This document shows positions 9,174 to 19,062 of a stretch of 46,990 nt of DNA, in pieces (position 1 is the first letter of the stretch; each line of letters begins with the position of its first letter). The notes under the pieces are model-generated. The model was not told the DNA's origin and did no database searches. It was given only the letters and a program-made list of their open reading frames with translations. This DNA comes from an uncultured Paracoccaceae bacterium (lineage in GTDB: Bacteria > Pseudomonadota > Alphaproteobacteria > Rhodobacterales > Rhodobacteraceae), in NCBI GenBank assembly GCA_905182355.1, contig CAJJBH010000073.1, positions 1-46,990 of the forward strand, in the 5' to 3' direction. The position numbers and the translations under genes are program-made.

Positions 9174-10100
9174 ATGAACTGGATTTCCAACTACGTCCGG
9201 CCACGGATTAACTCGATTTTCTCGCGTCGCGAGACGCCCGACAACCTTTGGACTAAGTGTAGCGAATGCGGCACGATGTTGTTTCACCGCGAAGTGTCGG
9301 ACAACCTGAATGTTTGCACCAGCTGTGGGCACCACATGGCGATCACGCCACGTGATCGGTTTGAAGCGCTTTTTGACGGCGGTATTTTTGCAGAAATCGA
9401 TGTGCCAGTACCCATTGCTGATCCGCTGACATTTCGGGATCAAAAGAAATACCCAGAACGCATGAAAGTTGCCCAAAAAACAACGGGCGAAAAAGATGCG
9501 ATGCTAGTTGTTGCGGGTGAAATGGGGCGCACGCCAATTGTTGCCGCGGCCCAAGACTTCTCGTTCATGGGGGGGTCCATGGGGATGTATGTTGGGAATG
9601 CGATCATTGCTGCGGCTCAAGAAGCGGTAAAGTTGAAGCGCCCGTTGATCCTGTTTTCCGCAGCTGGTGGTGCACGTATGCAGGAGGGTATTTTGTCCTT
9701 GATGCAGATGCCCCGCACAACTGTTGCGATCCAAATGCTGAAAGAAGCCGGACTTCCCTATATTGTCGTTCTGACCCACCCGACTACGGGTGGCGTAACG
9801 GCCAGCTATGCGATGTTGGGTGATGTTCATATTGCCGAACCAAATGCGTTGATCTGTTTTGCTGGTCCACGTGTTATTGAACAGACAATCCGTGAAAAAC
9901 TGCCCGAAGGGTTCCAGCGTGCGGAATACCTGCTGGACCACGGTATGCTGGACCGCGTGACCGCGCGGACCGACATGCGGGATGAGTTGATCACAATTGT
10001 GCGTATGCTGATGGGTATGTCCCCACAGATCAAAGGCGATTTGCCAGCACCAGATGAGGTCATCGCGATCGGATCAGAAGCAGCCGAAGCTAAAGGATGA
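9174..10100 (+). CDS. accD: Acetyl-CoA carboxylase carboxyltransferase subunit beta
   Basis: AccD pairs with AccA (not in the window) to transfer the carboxyl group from carboxybiotin to acetyl-CoA, the first step of fatty acid synthesis. An N-terminal zinc ribbon is complete: CSEC, 15 residues, then CTSC. A carboxyltransferase core follows, with [20 protein letters not shown] start it at ATG 9174, with an AGGGA/AAAGG stretch upstream, giving 308 aa. An upstream in-frame TTG at 9114 would add 20 residues unlike the family. The 3' end overlaps folC by four bases (ATGA), the common alphaproteobacterial accD-folC arrangement. Confidence 0.96.
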   Translation: MNWISNYVRPRINSIFSRRETPDNLWTKCSECGTMLFHREVSDNLNVCTSCGHHMAITPRDRFEALFDGGIFAEIDVPVPIADPLTFRDQKKYPERMKVAQKTTGEKDAMLVVAGEMGRTPIVAAAQDFSFMGGSMGMYVGNAIIAAAQEAVKLKRPLILFSAAGGARMQEGILSLMQMPRTTVAIQMLKEAGLPYIVVLTHPTTGGVTASYAMLGDVHIAEPNALICFAGPRVIEQTIREKLPEGFQRAEYLLDHGMLDRVTARTDMRDELITIVRMLMGMSPQIKGDLPAPDEVIAIGSEAAEAKG

Positions 10101-11371
10101 GCGGGTCAACATCTGACGCAATCCTTGCGCGTATGATGGCCCTACACCCAAAGATCATTGATCTGACTTTGGGCCGTACATGGCGTTTGCTGGAGGCATT
10201 GGGCAATCCGCAGAACGATCTGCCCCCTGTGATCCATATCGCAGGAACCAACGGTAAGGGATCAACCCAAGCGATGATCCGCGCCGGATTGGAAGGCGCT
10301 GGGCAGCGTGTTCATGCCTACACGTCGCCACACTTGGCCCGATTTCACGAACGTATCCGCGTGGCGGGTGAGTTGATTTCAGAAGACGCGCTGACGGCGA
10401 TTTTGGATGAATGTTACGAAGCGAACAACGGCGAGACGATCACGTACTTCGAAATCACAACCTGCGCCGCGATCCTTGCCTTTGCCCGCACCCCAGCGGA
10501 CTTTACATTGCTTGAAGTTGGTTTGGGTGGACGTGTGGATGCGACAAATGTTTTCGAAAAGCCAGCAATGACAATCATCACACCAGTGTCGTTCGATCAT
10601 CCACAATTTCTAGGCAACACCGTGGCAGAAATTGCTGGCGAAAAGGCCGGTATTTTGAAGCGTGGTGTGCCTGCAATCATCACACGTCAACCTGATGATG
10701 CGATGGAAGTGATTGAAGCGCGCGCCGAAAAGTTGGGCGCACCAATGTTGGTTCAAGGCCAGCATTGGGATGCGTGGGAAGAACGTGGGCGATTGATTTA
10801 TCAGGATGAAACAGGTCTTCTTGACCTACCACCACCTGCATTGATGGGTGCGCACCAGTTCCAGAACGCGGGCACCGCGATAACTGCATTGCGCCACTTT
10901 GGTTTTGGTGAAGATGCGTGTGAAGCCGTGCCAACAAATGTGACATGGGCGGCGCGTATGCAAAAGCTGTCGCATGGTCCGTTGATTGATTTAGGTCCAC
11001 AGGCGGAGTTCTGGTTGGACGGTGGTCATAACGCGGCCTGCGCTGCAACTTTGGCTGAAACGCTGACCCGACTGCCAAAGCGGCCAACGCATTTGATTTG
11101 CGGGATGCTTAACACCAAAGACATCAGTGGGTATCTGGAGCCTCTTGTGCCATATACAGCAAGCCTGACGGCAGTTTCGATACCAGACGAGGTGAACACC
11201 TTGCCTGCACCTGTAACAGCCAAAGCTGCGCGTGACGCAGGCATGGACGCGGGTGAAGCTGACAGCGTTAGGTCTGCGGTTGAGGACATCATACGCAAAC
11301 AAGCTGATGCACGTATTCTTATTTGCGGATCACTGTATTTGGCAGGCGCGATATTGCGGGAAAACGGTTAG
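10097..11371 (+). CDS. folC: Bifunctional folylpolyglutamate synthase / dihydrofolate synthase
   Basis: FolC joins glutamate to dihydropteroate and then extends the polyglutamate tail of folates, using ATP. The 424-aa length fits the Mur-ligase-related family. Visible motifs are the P-loop GTNGKGST near residue 50, [26 protein letters not shown], and the second-domain DGGHNAA. The ATG overlaps the accD stop, suggesting coupled translation. The stop codon overlaps the zapE stop on the opposite strand by four bases, so no terminator fits between them. Confidence 0.95.
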   Translation: MSGSTSDAILARMMALHPKIIDLTLGRTWRLLEALGNPQNDLPPVIHIAGTNGKGSTQAMIRAGLEGAGQRVHAYTSPHLARFHERIRVAGELISEDALTAILDECYEANNGETITYFEITTCAAILAFARTPADFTLLEVGLGGRVDATNVFEKPAMTIITPVSFDHPQFLGNTVAEIAGEKAGILKRGVPAIITRQPDDAMEVIEARAEKLGAPMLVQGQHWDAWEERGRLIYQDETGLLDLPPPALMGAHQFQNAGTAITALRHFGFGEDACEAVPTNVTWAARMQKLSHGPLIDLGPQAEFWLDGGHNAACAATLAETLTRLPKRPTHLICGMLNTKDISGYLEPLVPYTASLTAVSIPDEVNTLPAPVTAKAARDAGMDAGEADSVRSAVEDIIRKQADARILICGSLYLAGAILRENG

Positions 11372-12432
11372 GTTTCTTGACCCCAACCGTCGCTTTGCAT
11401 CTCGCGCAATCGGGAAGAAGTGCGTTCAAACTCGAACGTGCCTTCGCCTTCCATATATAGCATTTCTGGAGTTGCTGCTGCAGAACAGATAAGGCGCACG
11501 CGGGCCTCGTACAATGCGTCAATCAGAGTGACAAAGCGTTTCGCTTCGTTGAAGTTGTCGCGTGATAGGCATGGAATATTGTCGATCAATAGGACTTTGA
11601 CTGCTTCTGCTACAGCTAGATAATCTGCTGGTCCCAAGGGTATGCCACACAGTTCGAAAAACCCTGCGCGGGCAATGCCGTTGCGAAACTTGGGTATGAC
11701 AACATCACGCCCTTTGACACGTAACGTAAGTGGTTCAGACGGCCCACCTGTCAGGGCGCTCCAAACACTGTCCATAGCAGTGCGCGCATCCGCATTGGCG
11801 GGGGTGAAGTAGACCTCGGAACCAGATAAACGATCTTGGCGATAATCGGTTGGGCTGGTCAATTCCCAGACGTTCATCTTATCTTTGATCAGATCGATAA
11901 AGGGTAAGAACGCCTCTCGATTCAGACCGTGTTTGTACAGGTCATCGGGGATGCGGTTGGACGTGGTGATGACGACGACACCTGCATCGAACAGGGCTTC
12001 GAACAGCCGACCAACAATCATGGCATCTGTAATGTCTGTGATTTGCATCTCGTCAAATGCCAAGACTTTGACGTTTGCGACCACATCTGCAGCGATGGGT
12101 GCAATTGGATCGTCGACACCTGTTGCGCGTGCGGCGTGCATTGCTGTTTGGATTTCCTGCATGAACGCATGGAAGTGGACCCGACGCACAGGTACGTCGT
12201 CAAGGTGTTGGGCAAACAGGTCCATCAGCATTGATTTCCCGCGACCAACCCCACCCCATAGATATAGCCCTTTAGGGGAATTGGGTGCTTTGCTGAACCA
12301 CCCGGATTTGGTGGGTTGGGGCACCTCGGAGCGGATGCGTTCAAATTCAGTTAGAACAGCCTGCTGTGCGGGATCGGGCGTCAGTGTCCCGTCCGCAATC
12401 AGATTGGCATAAATGCGGGTCAAATTGGTCAT
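11368..12432 (-). CDS. zapE: Cell division protein ZapE (AFG1/LACE1 family ATPase)
   Basis: ZapE is an AAA-type P-loop ATPase linked to the FtsZ ring and related to mitochondrial AFG1. Seen here: Walker A in LWGGVGRGKSMLMD, the VHFHAFM motif, Walker B in VLAFDEMQITD, and a sensor region ending TTSNRIP. I start it at ATG 12432 (354 aa, protein beginning MTNLTRIYANL, usual for the family), with AAGG 12 bases upstream. An in-frame ATG at 12462 would add ten residues and lacks a ribosome site. It is transcribed toward folC, tail to tail. Confidence 0.92.
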   Translation of the reverse strand: MTNLTRIYANLIADGTLTPDPAQQAVLTEFERIRSEVPQPTKSGWFSKAPNSPKGLYLWGGVGRGKSMLMDLFAQHLDDVPVRRVHFHAFMQEIQTAMHAARATGVDDPIAPIAADVVANVKVLAFDEMQITDITDAMIVGRLFEALFDAGVVVITTSNRIPDDLYKHGLNREAFLPFIDLIKDKMNVWELTSPTDYRQDRLSGSEVYFTPANADARTAMDSVWSALTGGPSEPLTLRVKGRDVVIPKFRNGIARAGFFELCGIPLGPADYLAVAEAVKVLLIDNIPCLSRDNFNEAKRFVTLIDALYEARVRLICSAAATPEMLYMEGEGTFEFERTSSRLREMQSDGWGQET

Positions 12433-12557
12433 AGTGTTGGCATACCTTGCAGCGGCGATCATGGAAAGATCACCGTTGACGATGGTTCGTTAATAAATGC
12501 TGATTTGACGTTAGGGCGTGTCTGCGTAAATTGGGGCAAATGAATTGAAAGACGTAT

Positions 12558-13799
12558 ATGCAAAAAACGGCCCCCCTTATTAGCCCAGTCCTTATTGTTG
12601 GCTGTGTGATCGTTATGGTCAGTTTTGCGGTGCGTGCATCATTTGGTGTGTTCCAAATACCAATTGCTGAAGAATTTGGTTGGTTGCGCAGTGAGTTTTC
12701 GTTGGCGATTGCGATCCAAAATCTTGCATGGGGGATTGGGCAACCCATCTTTGGGGCGTTGGCAGAAAAAATTGGTGATCGCAAAGCCATCATTATTGGC
12801 GCGATCATCTATGCGCTGGGCATGGTGTTGTCCGCCAGCGGTGTCACACCCGCCGAACATCAGAGCTATGCGTGGTTGGTTGGTTTCGGCATTGCGGGTA
12901 CTGGCTTTGGGGTCATTCTAGCAATTGTTGGACGTGCATCTAGTGTCGAAAATCGGTCGATGGCTTTGGCAATTGCGACGGCGGCGGGCAGTGTCGGGCA
13001 GGTGTTTGGGGCGCCGCTGGCTGAATATTTGATGACCATGATGACATGGCAATCGGTGTTCATGGTCTTTGCCGTAGCGATCCTTGCGCTGATTTTTACA
13101 CTCCCGTTTATGCGGGCACCTGTGATGACAAGTAAGGCCGAGTTGGAAGAAACACTTGGCCAAATTCTATTCAAAGCGTGTAAAGATCCATCTTTCACTT
13201 TGATATTCGTGGGCTTCTTTTCTTGCGGATATCAGTTGGGGTTTATTACCGCCCACTTCCCCGCATTCGTGACCGAGATGTGCGGCCCGATCCTGCCCGG
13301 TGGGGCGTTGCATAGCATGGGCATAACCACAACATCAGCCTTGGGTGCGGTTGCTATTTCATTGATTGGTGCGGCGAATATTTTTGGCACGTTGGCAGCG
13401 GGTTGGGCTGGCAATCGTTATTCAAAGAAGTACCTTTTAGCTGGCGTTTATGTGGCCCGCACCGTGGTAGCTGGGTTGTTCATTTTACTTCCGATTACGC
13501 CACTGTCCGTCGTTCTATTCTCAGTCGCGATGGGGTCACTCTGGTTGGCGACAGTTCCGCTGACGTCAGGATTGGTCGCGCATATTTATGGCGTGCGTTA
13601 CATGGGAACGTTGTACGGTATCGTGTTTTTCAGCCATCAACTGGGCAGTTTTCTTGGCGTGTGGCTGGGTGGGCGTCTGTATGACACGTACGGCGATTAC
13701 ACGGCGGTTTGGTGGATTGGTGTTGGGATTGGCGCGTTCAGCGCGATTGTGCACTTACCCATCCGGGAACGCCCACTTGGGACGCCCGCCGCAGCTTAG
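12558..13799 (+). CDS. Major facilitator superfamily transporter, 413 aa
   Basis: The protein has about twelve hydrophobic spans and the MFS architecture, with a central cytoplasmic loop near residues 190-210. The GDRKAIIIG stretch after span 2 matches the conserved loop 2-3 motif. The sequence style (FGVFQIPIAEEFGW near the start, GTLYGIVFFSHQLGSFLG near the end) is close to the oxalate/formate or monocarboxylate-type MFS branch, so a small organic anion is a reasonable guess, not a demonstration. It is divergent from zapE. Its TAG overlaps the stop of the hydrolase on the other strand. Confidence 0.88.
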   Translation: MQKTAPLISPVLIVGCVIVMVSFAVRASFGVFQIPIAEEFGWLRSEFSLAIAIQNLAWGIGQPIFGALAEKIGDRKAIIIGAIIYALGMVLSASGVTPAEHQSYAWLVGFGIAGTGFGVILAIVGRASSVENRSMALAIATAAGSVGQVFGAPLAEYLMTMMTWQSVFMVFAVAILALIFTLPFMRAPVMTSKAELEETLGQILFKACKDPSFTLIFVGFFSCGYQLGFITAHFPAFVTEMCGPILPGGALHSMGITTTSALGAVAISLIGAANIFGTLAAGWAGNRYSKKYLLAGVYVARTVVAGLFILLPITPLSVVLFSVAMGSLWLATVPLTSGLVAHIYGVRYMGTLYGIVFFSHQLGSFLGVWLGGRLYDTYGDYTAVWWIGVGIGAFSAIVHLPIRERPLGTPAAA

Positions 13800-14719
13800 T
13801 TTTGTTCTGCCAGTGTCTCGCGGATGATCGTCAATACTTCGTTGGTGTGCGTGTAGGGCAACCCGTGTCCGGCACCATCAACGACCTCTTGAATAGAATT
13901 GCGAGACCATTGTGCAAGGGTACCAACAGCCGCCAATGGAATTACGTCGTCATCGCGGCCCCAGATCGACATGACTGGAACGCCAGCTCTGTGAATCGCC
14001 TTATGTTCATCAATCAGCGCATTTCCCAATAAACCACGAAGACTGGAAAGAACCGCAGGCACAAACCCACGATACCTAAGTTCGTTTTCCTGAAGGTCGC
14101 TGATTTCTGAAACAGTTGTGGGTAACTTGCGTTCGGCACCAATCCCTTTGCGAAGTTGTGTTGGGTACAGGGCCAACATCAACCAATCACCAACAATTGG
14201 CGTCTTGCCAATGAAGTTGGCAAATTTACCTGCAACGGTGCCCATCCCAGCAGGCGCCAGTAATATCATTTGCTGAATGCGGTCGGGATAGGTGGCCGTA
14301 AAGTGCGTTACGATTGCGCCGCCCATTGAATAGCCAATTATTGAAAACTTGCCCTGAACGGCTTCATAAGCCAACAAATCATCAAGTTGTTGAAGAAAGA
14401 ATTCGCGATTTTGTTTGCCGCTTGGGCGGTCAGAATACCCACGTCCGTATAAATCATAAGTGAGGATGCGATAGCCCATCAATGCGAGGCCCTTTGACAG
14501 TCTATTCCAAACAAATGATGGTGTTGTCAGGCCGTGCACACACACCACGATTGGTCCACGCGGGGGGCCAAACCATTCGTAATAGGTGATGCCTTGAGAA
14601 AGCTGTGCAAGCTGACCAGTTGCGTTTGTCCGCGCTTTGTCTGACATTGTTTTACGAGTAAGTTCGATTACCAGTGGAATTCCGATCACCGCTGCCAGAA
14701 TTAGGAAAAACCACATCAT
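13796..14719 (-). CDS. Alpha/beta hydrolase with N-terminal membrane anchor, 307 aa
   Basis: This is an alpha/beta-hydrolase fold enzyme. One hydrophobic N-terminal segment (MMWFFLILAAVIGIPLVIEL) likely anchors it in the membrane. It has an oxyanion-hole HG in VCVHGLTTP, nucleophile Ser in GYSMGG, a charge-relay Asp in WGRDDDVIP, and His in GAGHGLPY. I place the start at ATG 14719: GGAGG lies eight bases upstream, and the ATG overlaps the stop of the preceding gene (ATGA). An in-frame ATG at 14734 sits on the ribosome site itself and is unlikely. The substrate is not evident. Confidence 0.9.
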   Translation of the reverse strand: MMWFFLILAAVIGIPLVIELTRKTMSDKARTNATGQLAQLSQGITYYEWFGPPRGPIVVCVHGLTTPSFVWNRLSKGLALMGYRILTYDLYGRGYSDRPSGKQNREFFLQQLDDLLAYEAVQGKFSIIGYSMGGAIVTHFTATYPDRIQQMILLAPAGMGTVAGKFANFIGKTPIVGDWLMLALYPTQLRKGIGAERKLPTTVSEISDLQENELRYRGFVPAVLSSLRGLLGNALIDEHKAIHRAGVPVMSIWGRDDDVIPLAAVGTLAQWSRNSIQEVVDGAGHGLPYTHTNEVLTIIRETLAEQN

Positions 14720-15636
14720 GATTTCGACCTCCATCGATCAAGGATGTAACGGCTGGTCATCAAATCAAGGTGCGCGCCACCGCCGTTTTTAAACAGGGTA
14801 ATTTCATCGTCAGACTGCCGAGTGAATGTATCGATATTATAGTAATCTGCAATAATATCTCCTTTGGAAATCGTGCCAAATTCAATCGGTATCTTCAGCT
14901 CTCCAATGTGTCCGACGGTAGTGTCCAAGCTGTCAACAAAGATGCGCGCGCGGGCCAATGCGGCATCGTCCACTTCACGCATATCAGGGCGATAGGCCCC
15001 AATCAGATCGATGTGTTGACCAGGCTGCAACCAGTCCCCTTTAATCAGCGGTTCGGTTGACATGGTCGCAGATGTTACGATGTCGGCTTGGCGTACCGCG
15101 GCCTCAAGGTCACCGGCAATGTTTAGGCTAGGACGCTCGGAAGCCATCTTTTCAGCGTTCTTGAACGATCTATTCCAAACTGTGAATTGGGCATCTGGAA
15201 AAGCCGCGCTGTAGGCGTCATGCAATGACCGACCAACTGTGCCTGCGCCAACGATCAGGATTTTTTGGCTGTCGGGGCGGGCAAGGCGGTGGGCAGCTGT
15301 CAAACTGTCGCCAGCGGTTTTCCACTTGGTCACCAAATGGAAATCTATGATGGCTTCTAAGGTGCCGTCCACATCGGAATATAGATTAACGCCCCCGTTA
15401 ACTGTTGGCATATTTGAGGCAGGATTTTTGGGAAAGATGCTGGCCGTTTTAATCGCGATTCCTAGGCCATCAATCCATGCTGCGCGGCTTAAAATTGTGT
15501 CGGGACCACGATACAAAAACGTGTCGCCAATTTCTGCCTTCGGCAAGTCGTGGCCTGCGGCCAATGCGTCAGTCAGCCCGATCCAATCAAGCAGTGCATC
15601 GCCTTCAGTAAATGGAATGAACGGGATCGAGCTCAT
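14716..15636 (-). CDS. Ornithine cyclodeaminase / mu-crystallin family protein, 306 aa
   Basis: This is an NAD(P)-dependent member of the family that includes ornithine cyclodeaminase, alanine dehydrogenase and ketimine (delta-1-pyrroline-2-carboxylate) reductases. Visible features are the conserved Lys in AIKTASIFPKN, the Rossmann motif ILIVGAGTVGRSL near residue 126, and IVTSATMSTEPL. Which reaction it performs cannot be read from sequence alone. It overlaps the HAD gene upstream and the hydrolase downstream by four bases each, so all three are translated from one message. Confidence 0.88.
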   Translation of the reverse strand: MSSIPFIPFTEGDALLDWIGLTDALAAGHDLPKAEIGDTFLYRGPDTILSRAAWIDGLGIAIKTASIFPKNPASNMPTVNGGVNLYSDVDGTLEAIIDFHLVTKWKTAGDSLTAAHRLARPDSQKILIVGAGTVGRSLHDAYSAAFPDAQFTVWNRSFKNAEKMASERPSLNIAGDLEAAVRQADIVTSATMSTEPLIKGDWLQPGQHIDLIGAYRPDMREVDDAALARARIFVDSLDTTVGHIGELKIPIEFGTISKGDIIADYYNIDTFTRQSDDEITLFKNGGGAHLDLMTSRYILDRWRSKS

Positions 15637-16253
15637 TTGGCCTCACCTTGAGTTAGTAGCCCTTCGGCAACAAGGCGATCTGCCCAACCTTTAGGGTGCT
15701 CAAACAGATGCGTCTTCCAGCCGCGCGCGTCCGCGGCGTCGATGTTATCGGATCGATCATCCGCAAATATTAGTGCACCACCTGACAGGCCAGATGCATC
15801 TTCAAGCATTTGATAAATCAATGGGGCTGGTTTGATCACACCCATGTGGCCCGAGATAAAATCGCGGTCAAATTTGCGCATAAACGGATAGGTTTTGGAG
15901 GCCAAATCATAGGTCTGGATACCAAAATTGGTTAGGGAGAAAACTGGTATGCCATTTGCCTGTAAAGCGTACATTAGACGTTCAGAATGTGGGATCAAAG
16001 GTGCGGCCATTTCGATCCACCTATCATGCCAAATCTGAATTTCATCCGCCCAGTCAGGATAGTCTTTTGCGGTTTGCCCTATGGTCTCGTGGAAATTCGC
16101 ACCTGCATCAACCTTGTCGTTCATACCGTGTAAATCCACGGCAGCAAAAAATGCTTGGCGCCTAGCCTTGCCAATAACGCTGTCAAAGAAGTCTTCTGGT
16201 TGCCAGCCAATAAAAACATTCCCAATATCGAAAACGACGGCTTTGATAGTCAT
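15633..16253 (-). CDS. HAD family hydrolase, 206 aa
   Basis: This is a haloacid-dehalogenase superfamily phosphatase of subfamily IA type. Motif I is VVFDIGNV: the nucleophile Asp is present, and Gly replaces the usual second Asp, as in YihX-like sugar phosphatases. Motif II is in SLTNFG, and motif IV is in IFADDRSDNIDAA. The start ATG 16253 lies 13 bases after the yaiI-like stop. The gene overlaps the next one by four bases. The substrate is unknown; its neighbours suggest small-metabolite salvage or damage repair, but that is only inference. Confidence 0.9.
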   Translation of the reverse strand: MTIKAVVFDIGNVFIGWQPEDFFDSVIGKARRQAFFAAVDLHGMNDKVDAGANFHETIGQTAKDYPDWADEIQIWHDRWIEMAAPLIPHSERLMYALQANGIPVFSLTNFGIQTYDLASKTYPFMRKFDRDFISGHMGVIKPAPLIYQMLEDASGLSGGALIFADDRSDNIDAADARGWKTHLFEHPKGWADRLVAEGLLTQGEAK

Positions 16254-16266
16254 TGATGTTTTCCTG

Positions 16267-16716
16267 TTATTGTTTCGCAGCTACACGTAATTCCCGTTCA
16301 AGGGCTTCTAAAAAGCGGGAGCGATCTGTTTTTGAAAACGCTTTTCCGCCGCCTTGCCGAAATGGATCGGCCGCCCGGAGGTCTGTCATAAGGTCACGTG
16401 TGGCAAGGATGTTGCCAATGTTGGCGTGGGTCAAGGCTTCGCCGTTGTGTTTGAGAACACGTGCACCTGCCTCGACACATTTTGCGGCCAAAGGGATGTC
16501 GCCAGTTACGACAACATCGCCAGGGCCACATCGATCCGCGATCCACATATCAGCGATGTCCGGGCCGTCAGAAACGATCACGGTTTCCACCAAGGGATTG
16601 GCCGAAGGACGTAAGCCGCCGTTTGAGACGACAAACATTTTGCAGGCATGACGGGTCGCAACTCGCTCGGCTTCGGCCTTTACGGGGCAGGCATCGGCGT
16701 CGATATACAAGTTCAT
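16267..16716 (-). CDS. YaiI/YqxD family (DUF188) protein, 149 aa
   Basis: This is a PIN-like family of unknown biochemical role. The hallmark N-terminus reads [20 protein letters not shown], and [17 protein letters not shown] follows in the middle. Conserved acidic residues (Asp in IDADACP, TGDIPLA) resemble a nuclease-type metal site, but activity is not established. Length is normal for the family. Its ATG overlaps the sthA stop by four bases, so it is translated with sthA. Confidence 0.93.
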   Translation of the reverse strand: MNLYIDADACPVKAEAERVATRHACKMFVVSNGGLRPSANPLVETVIVSDGPDIADMWIADRCGPGDVVVTGDIPLAAKCVEAGARVLKHNGEALTHANIGNILATRDLMTDLRAADPFRQGGGKAFSKTDRSRFLEALERELRVAAKQ

Positions 16717-18140
16717 TTTTTTGACTTCTTGGCGGGTGCTTTGAACTCTTCCGGTATTGGCATGCGGTTGAAGGCATCAAGGCCGGCAATCTTATACGCT
16801 TCGGCCAAAGTGGGGTAGTTGAACGTGTTTTGCACAAAATAATCCACTGTGCCTTTTAAGTTCAAAACAGCCTGTGCGATGTGGATCAGTTCAGTTGCGC
16901 CCTCACCTACAATCTGCACCCCAAGGACGCGACGGGTTTTGAGGGAAACCAACATTTTCAGCATACCATGTTCAAGTCCCATAATCTGCCCGCGTGATGT
17001 TTCACGAAACCGGGCTTCGCCGATTTCATATGGGATTTCACGTTCCTGCATCTCTTCCTCGGACATGCCACAGGTCGAGATTTCTGGAACCGAATAAATA
17101 CCGTATGGGAACCACGCGCTTTCACTCAATGTAGGGGTATCCAGCGCATGACAGGCGGCAACACGGCCTTGTTGGCCGGAGGTAGATGCAAGAGATGGAT
17201 GCCCGATAACATCGCCAGCCGCATAGATGTGCGGAACTTTCGTCTGATAGGTTTTGCGATCAACTTCAATCCGGCCTCGATGATCAGTCTCTAAACCAGC
17301 GGCTTCTGGTTTTAGTTTGTCAGTGGCCCCCATTCGGCCAGCAGCAAATAGCAGCATTTCAGCACGAATATGCCGCCCGTTTTCAAGGGTGACTTCGACA
17401 TGTTTACCCGCGTCCTCAACCTTTTCAATGGCAGAGCCAAGGCGCAAGTCAACGCCGTTTTCTTTGATCTGATGGGTGAAGTCTTGGATGATGCCAATAT
17501 CAATGAAATCAAGGAAGGTCTCGCGCGGTTCGATCAGAGTGACGTTGATATCGAGGGCGGCAAACATCGTGGCATATTCGACGCCGATCACGCCAGCACC
17601 AACGACAATTAGGCTACGCGGTATTTGGGCCATCTCTAGGAATTCGTCACTGTCCAGAATGGTGGTTCCATTGAATGGCATGTATTCTGGGCGGTAGGTT
17701 TTGGTCCCTGTCGAAATCAGGAAATTGTCAGCCGTCAGTTTGGTTGTTTCACCAGCTTCGGTTTCAACTTCAAGGGTGTTGGCGTCAATGAAATGGGCTG
17801 AGCCAAGCAAGGTTTCGACGTGGTTGCGATTGAACTGATGTTCCAACACGTCGACCTCGTGATCGAGGGTCATGTGCATACGGCCCTTTAGGTCATCCGC
17901 TTTAATTTCCTGTTTCACGCGGTAGGAACGTCCGTAAAAACTACGCTCCCTCCAGCCGGACAGGTTCAGCACTGTTTCGCGCAAGGTCTTGGATGGAATT
18001 GTTCCAGTGTGAACGGAAACACCGCCAAGACGATCCTTGCGGTCAATCACTAAAACACGGCGCTTAAGCTTGCCAGCTTGGATGGCGGCAGAACGGCCGG
18101 AAGGGCCGGAGCCGATGATAATTAGGTCGTAGTGGCTCAT
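16713..18140 (-). CDS. sthA: Soluble (Si-specific) NAD(P)+ transhydrogenase
   Basis: SthA is an FAD flavoprotein that moves hydride between NADPH and NAD+, balancing reducing power in the cytoplasm. The 475 aa fit the pyridine-nucleotide disulfide oxidoreductase fold: FAD motif [13 protein letters not shown] at the N-terminus, a second Rossmann motif [21 protein letters not shown], and a dimerisation domain. Where lipoamide dehydrogenase has its redox CxxxxC, this protein has [11 protein letters not shown] with no cysteines, which separates SthA from its disulfide-reductase relatives. It begins three bases after the fghA stop. Confidence 0.93.
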   Translation of the reverse strand: MSHYDLIIIGSGPSGRSAAIQAGKLKRRVLVIDRKDRLGGVSVHTGTIPSKTLRETVLNLSGWRERSFYGRSYRVKQEIKADDLKGRMHMTLDHEVDVLEHQFNRNHVETLLGSAHFIDANTLEVETEAGETTKLTADNFLISTGTKTYRPEYMPFNGTTILDSDEFLEMAQIPRSLIVVGAGVIGVEYATMFAALDINVTLIEPRETFLDFIDIGIIQDFTHQIKENGVDLRLGSAIEKVEDAGKHVEVTLENGRHIRAEMLLFAAGRMGATDKLKPEAAGLETDHRGRIEVDRKTYQTKVPHIYAAGDVIGHPSLASTSGQQGRVAACHALDTPTLSESAWFPYGIYSVPEISTCGMSEEEMQEREIPYEIGEARFRETSRGQIMGLEHGMLKMLVSLKTRRVLGVQIVGEGATELIHIAQAVLNLKGTVDYFVQNTFNYPTLAEAYKIAGLDAFNRMPIPEEFKAPAKKSKK

Positions 18141-18143
18141 GAT

Positions 18144-18977
18144 CTAGTCCGCATATAAGGCGTCAGCATGGAAGGCGATGTGGTCTTCCATGAACGTTGA
18201 AACAAAGAAATAGCTGTGATCGTAGCCCGGCTGTAGGCGCACCGTGGCTTGTTGACGTTTGGTGGCAATTGCGGCTGAAAGGGCTTCAGGTTTCAGCAGA
18301 TCGACAAACTGATCCGTGGTGCCGGTGTCGATCAATATGGGGCCGTCAAAGCCCACCTTTGCCATCATTAGGGTCGCATCGTGCTTTGCCCATGCTGCCT
18401 CGTCATCGCCCAGATAGGCACTGAGCTGTTTGCGACCCCAGTCCGCTGATGTTGGGTTACAGATAGGAGCAAAAGCCGAAACTGAACGGAAGCGTTCCGG
18501 CAAACCCATTGCCATTGTCAGCGCACCGTGGCCACCCATCGAGTGACCAGTTATTGATTGGCGATCCATATCGATGCTGAATTTTTCGGCAATAAGCGCT
18601 GGAAGTTCTTCTGTGATGTAGCTCCACATCTGAAAGTTTGCCTTCCACGGTTCTTGGGTCGCATCGACGTAAAAGCCTGCACCTTGCCCAAGATCATAGC
18701 CTTCGTCATCTGCAACGTCTTCACCACGTGGGGACGTGTCTGGGAAAATTAGTGCGATGCCGTGTTCTGCGGCCCAGACCTGTGCCCCAGCTTTGACCAT
18801 CGCGTTTTCGTGGGTGCATGTCAGGCCAGACAAATACCAAAGGATTGGTACGGGACCGTCTTTCGCTTCCCGTGGCAGGAACAATCCAAAGGTCATGTCG
18901 CAGGCGCATGATGTTGAGGTGTGAGTGTATACGCCTTGGGTGCCGCCAAAACAGGCATTTTCGGAAATGGTTTTCAT
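18144..18977 (-). CDS. fghA: S-formylglutathione hydrolase
   Basis: FghA splits S-formylglutathione to formate and glutathione, the second step of glutathione-dependent formaldehyde detoxification. The esterase-D fold shows the nucleophile in GHSMGGHGAL, an Asp in IDTGTTDQF and a His in YDHSYFF. The start is ATG 18977, because AAGGAGAG lies just upstream and the resulting 277 aa match the family; an in-frame ATG at 19085 would add 36 unrelated residues. The partner dehydrogenase (adhC/frmA) is not in the window. Confidence 0.94.
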   Translation of the reverse strand: MKTISENACFGGTQGVYTHTSTSCACDMTFGLFLPREAKDGPVPILWYLSGLTCTHENAMVKAGAQVWAAEHGIALIFPDTSPRGEDVADDEGYDLGQGAGFYVDATQEPWKANFQMWSYITEELPALIAEKFSIDMDRQSITGHSMGGHGALTMAMGLPERFRSVSAFAPICNPTSADWGRKQLSAYLGDDEAAWAKHDATLMMAKVGFDGPILIDTGTTDQFVDLLKPEALSAAIATKRQQATVRLQPGYDHSYFFVSTFMEDHIAFHADALYAD

Positions 18978-19062
18978 CAATCTCTCCTTACGGGTGTTGA
19001 ATACATCGCTAGCGGGTGAAGGCAGGTTGGTAAAGTGCGTGAGTATTTTTGGAACATTTGTT

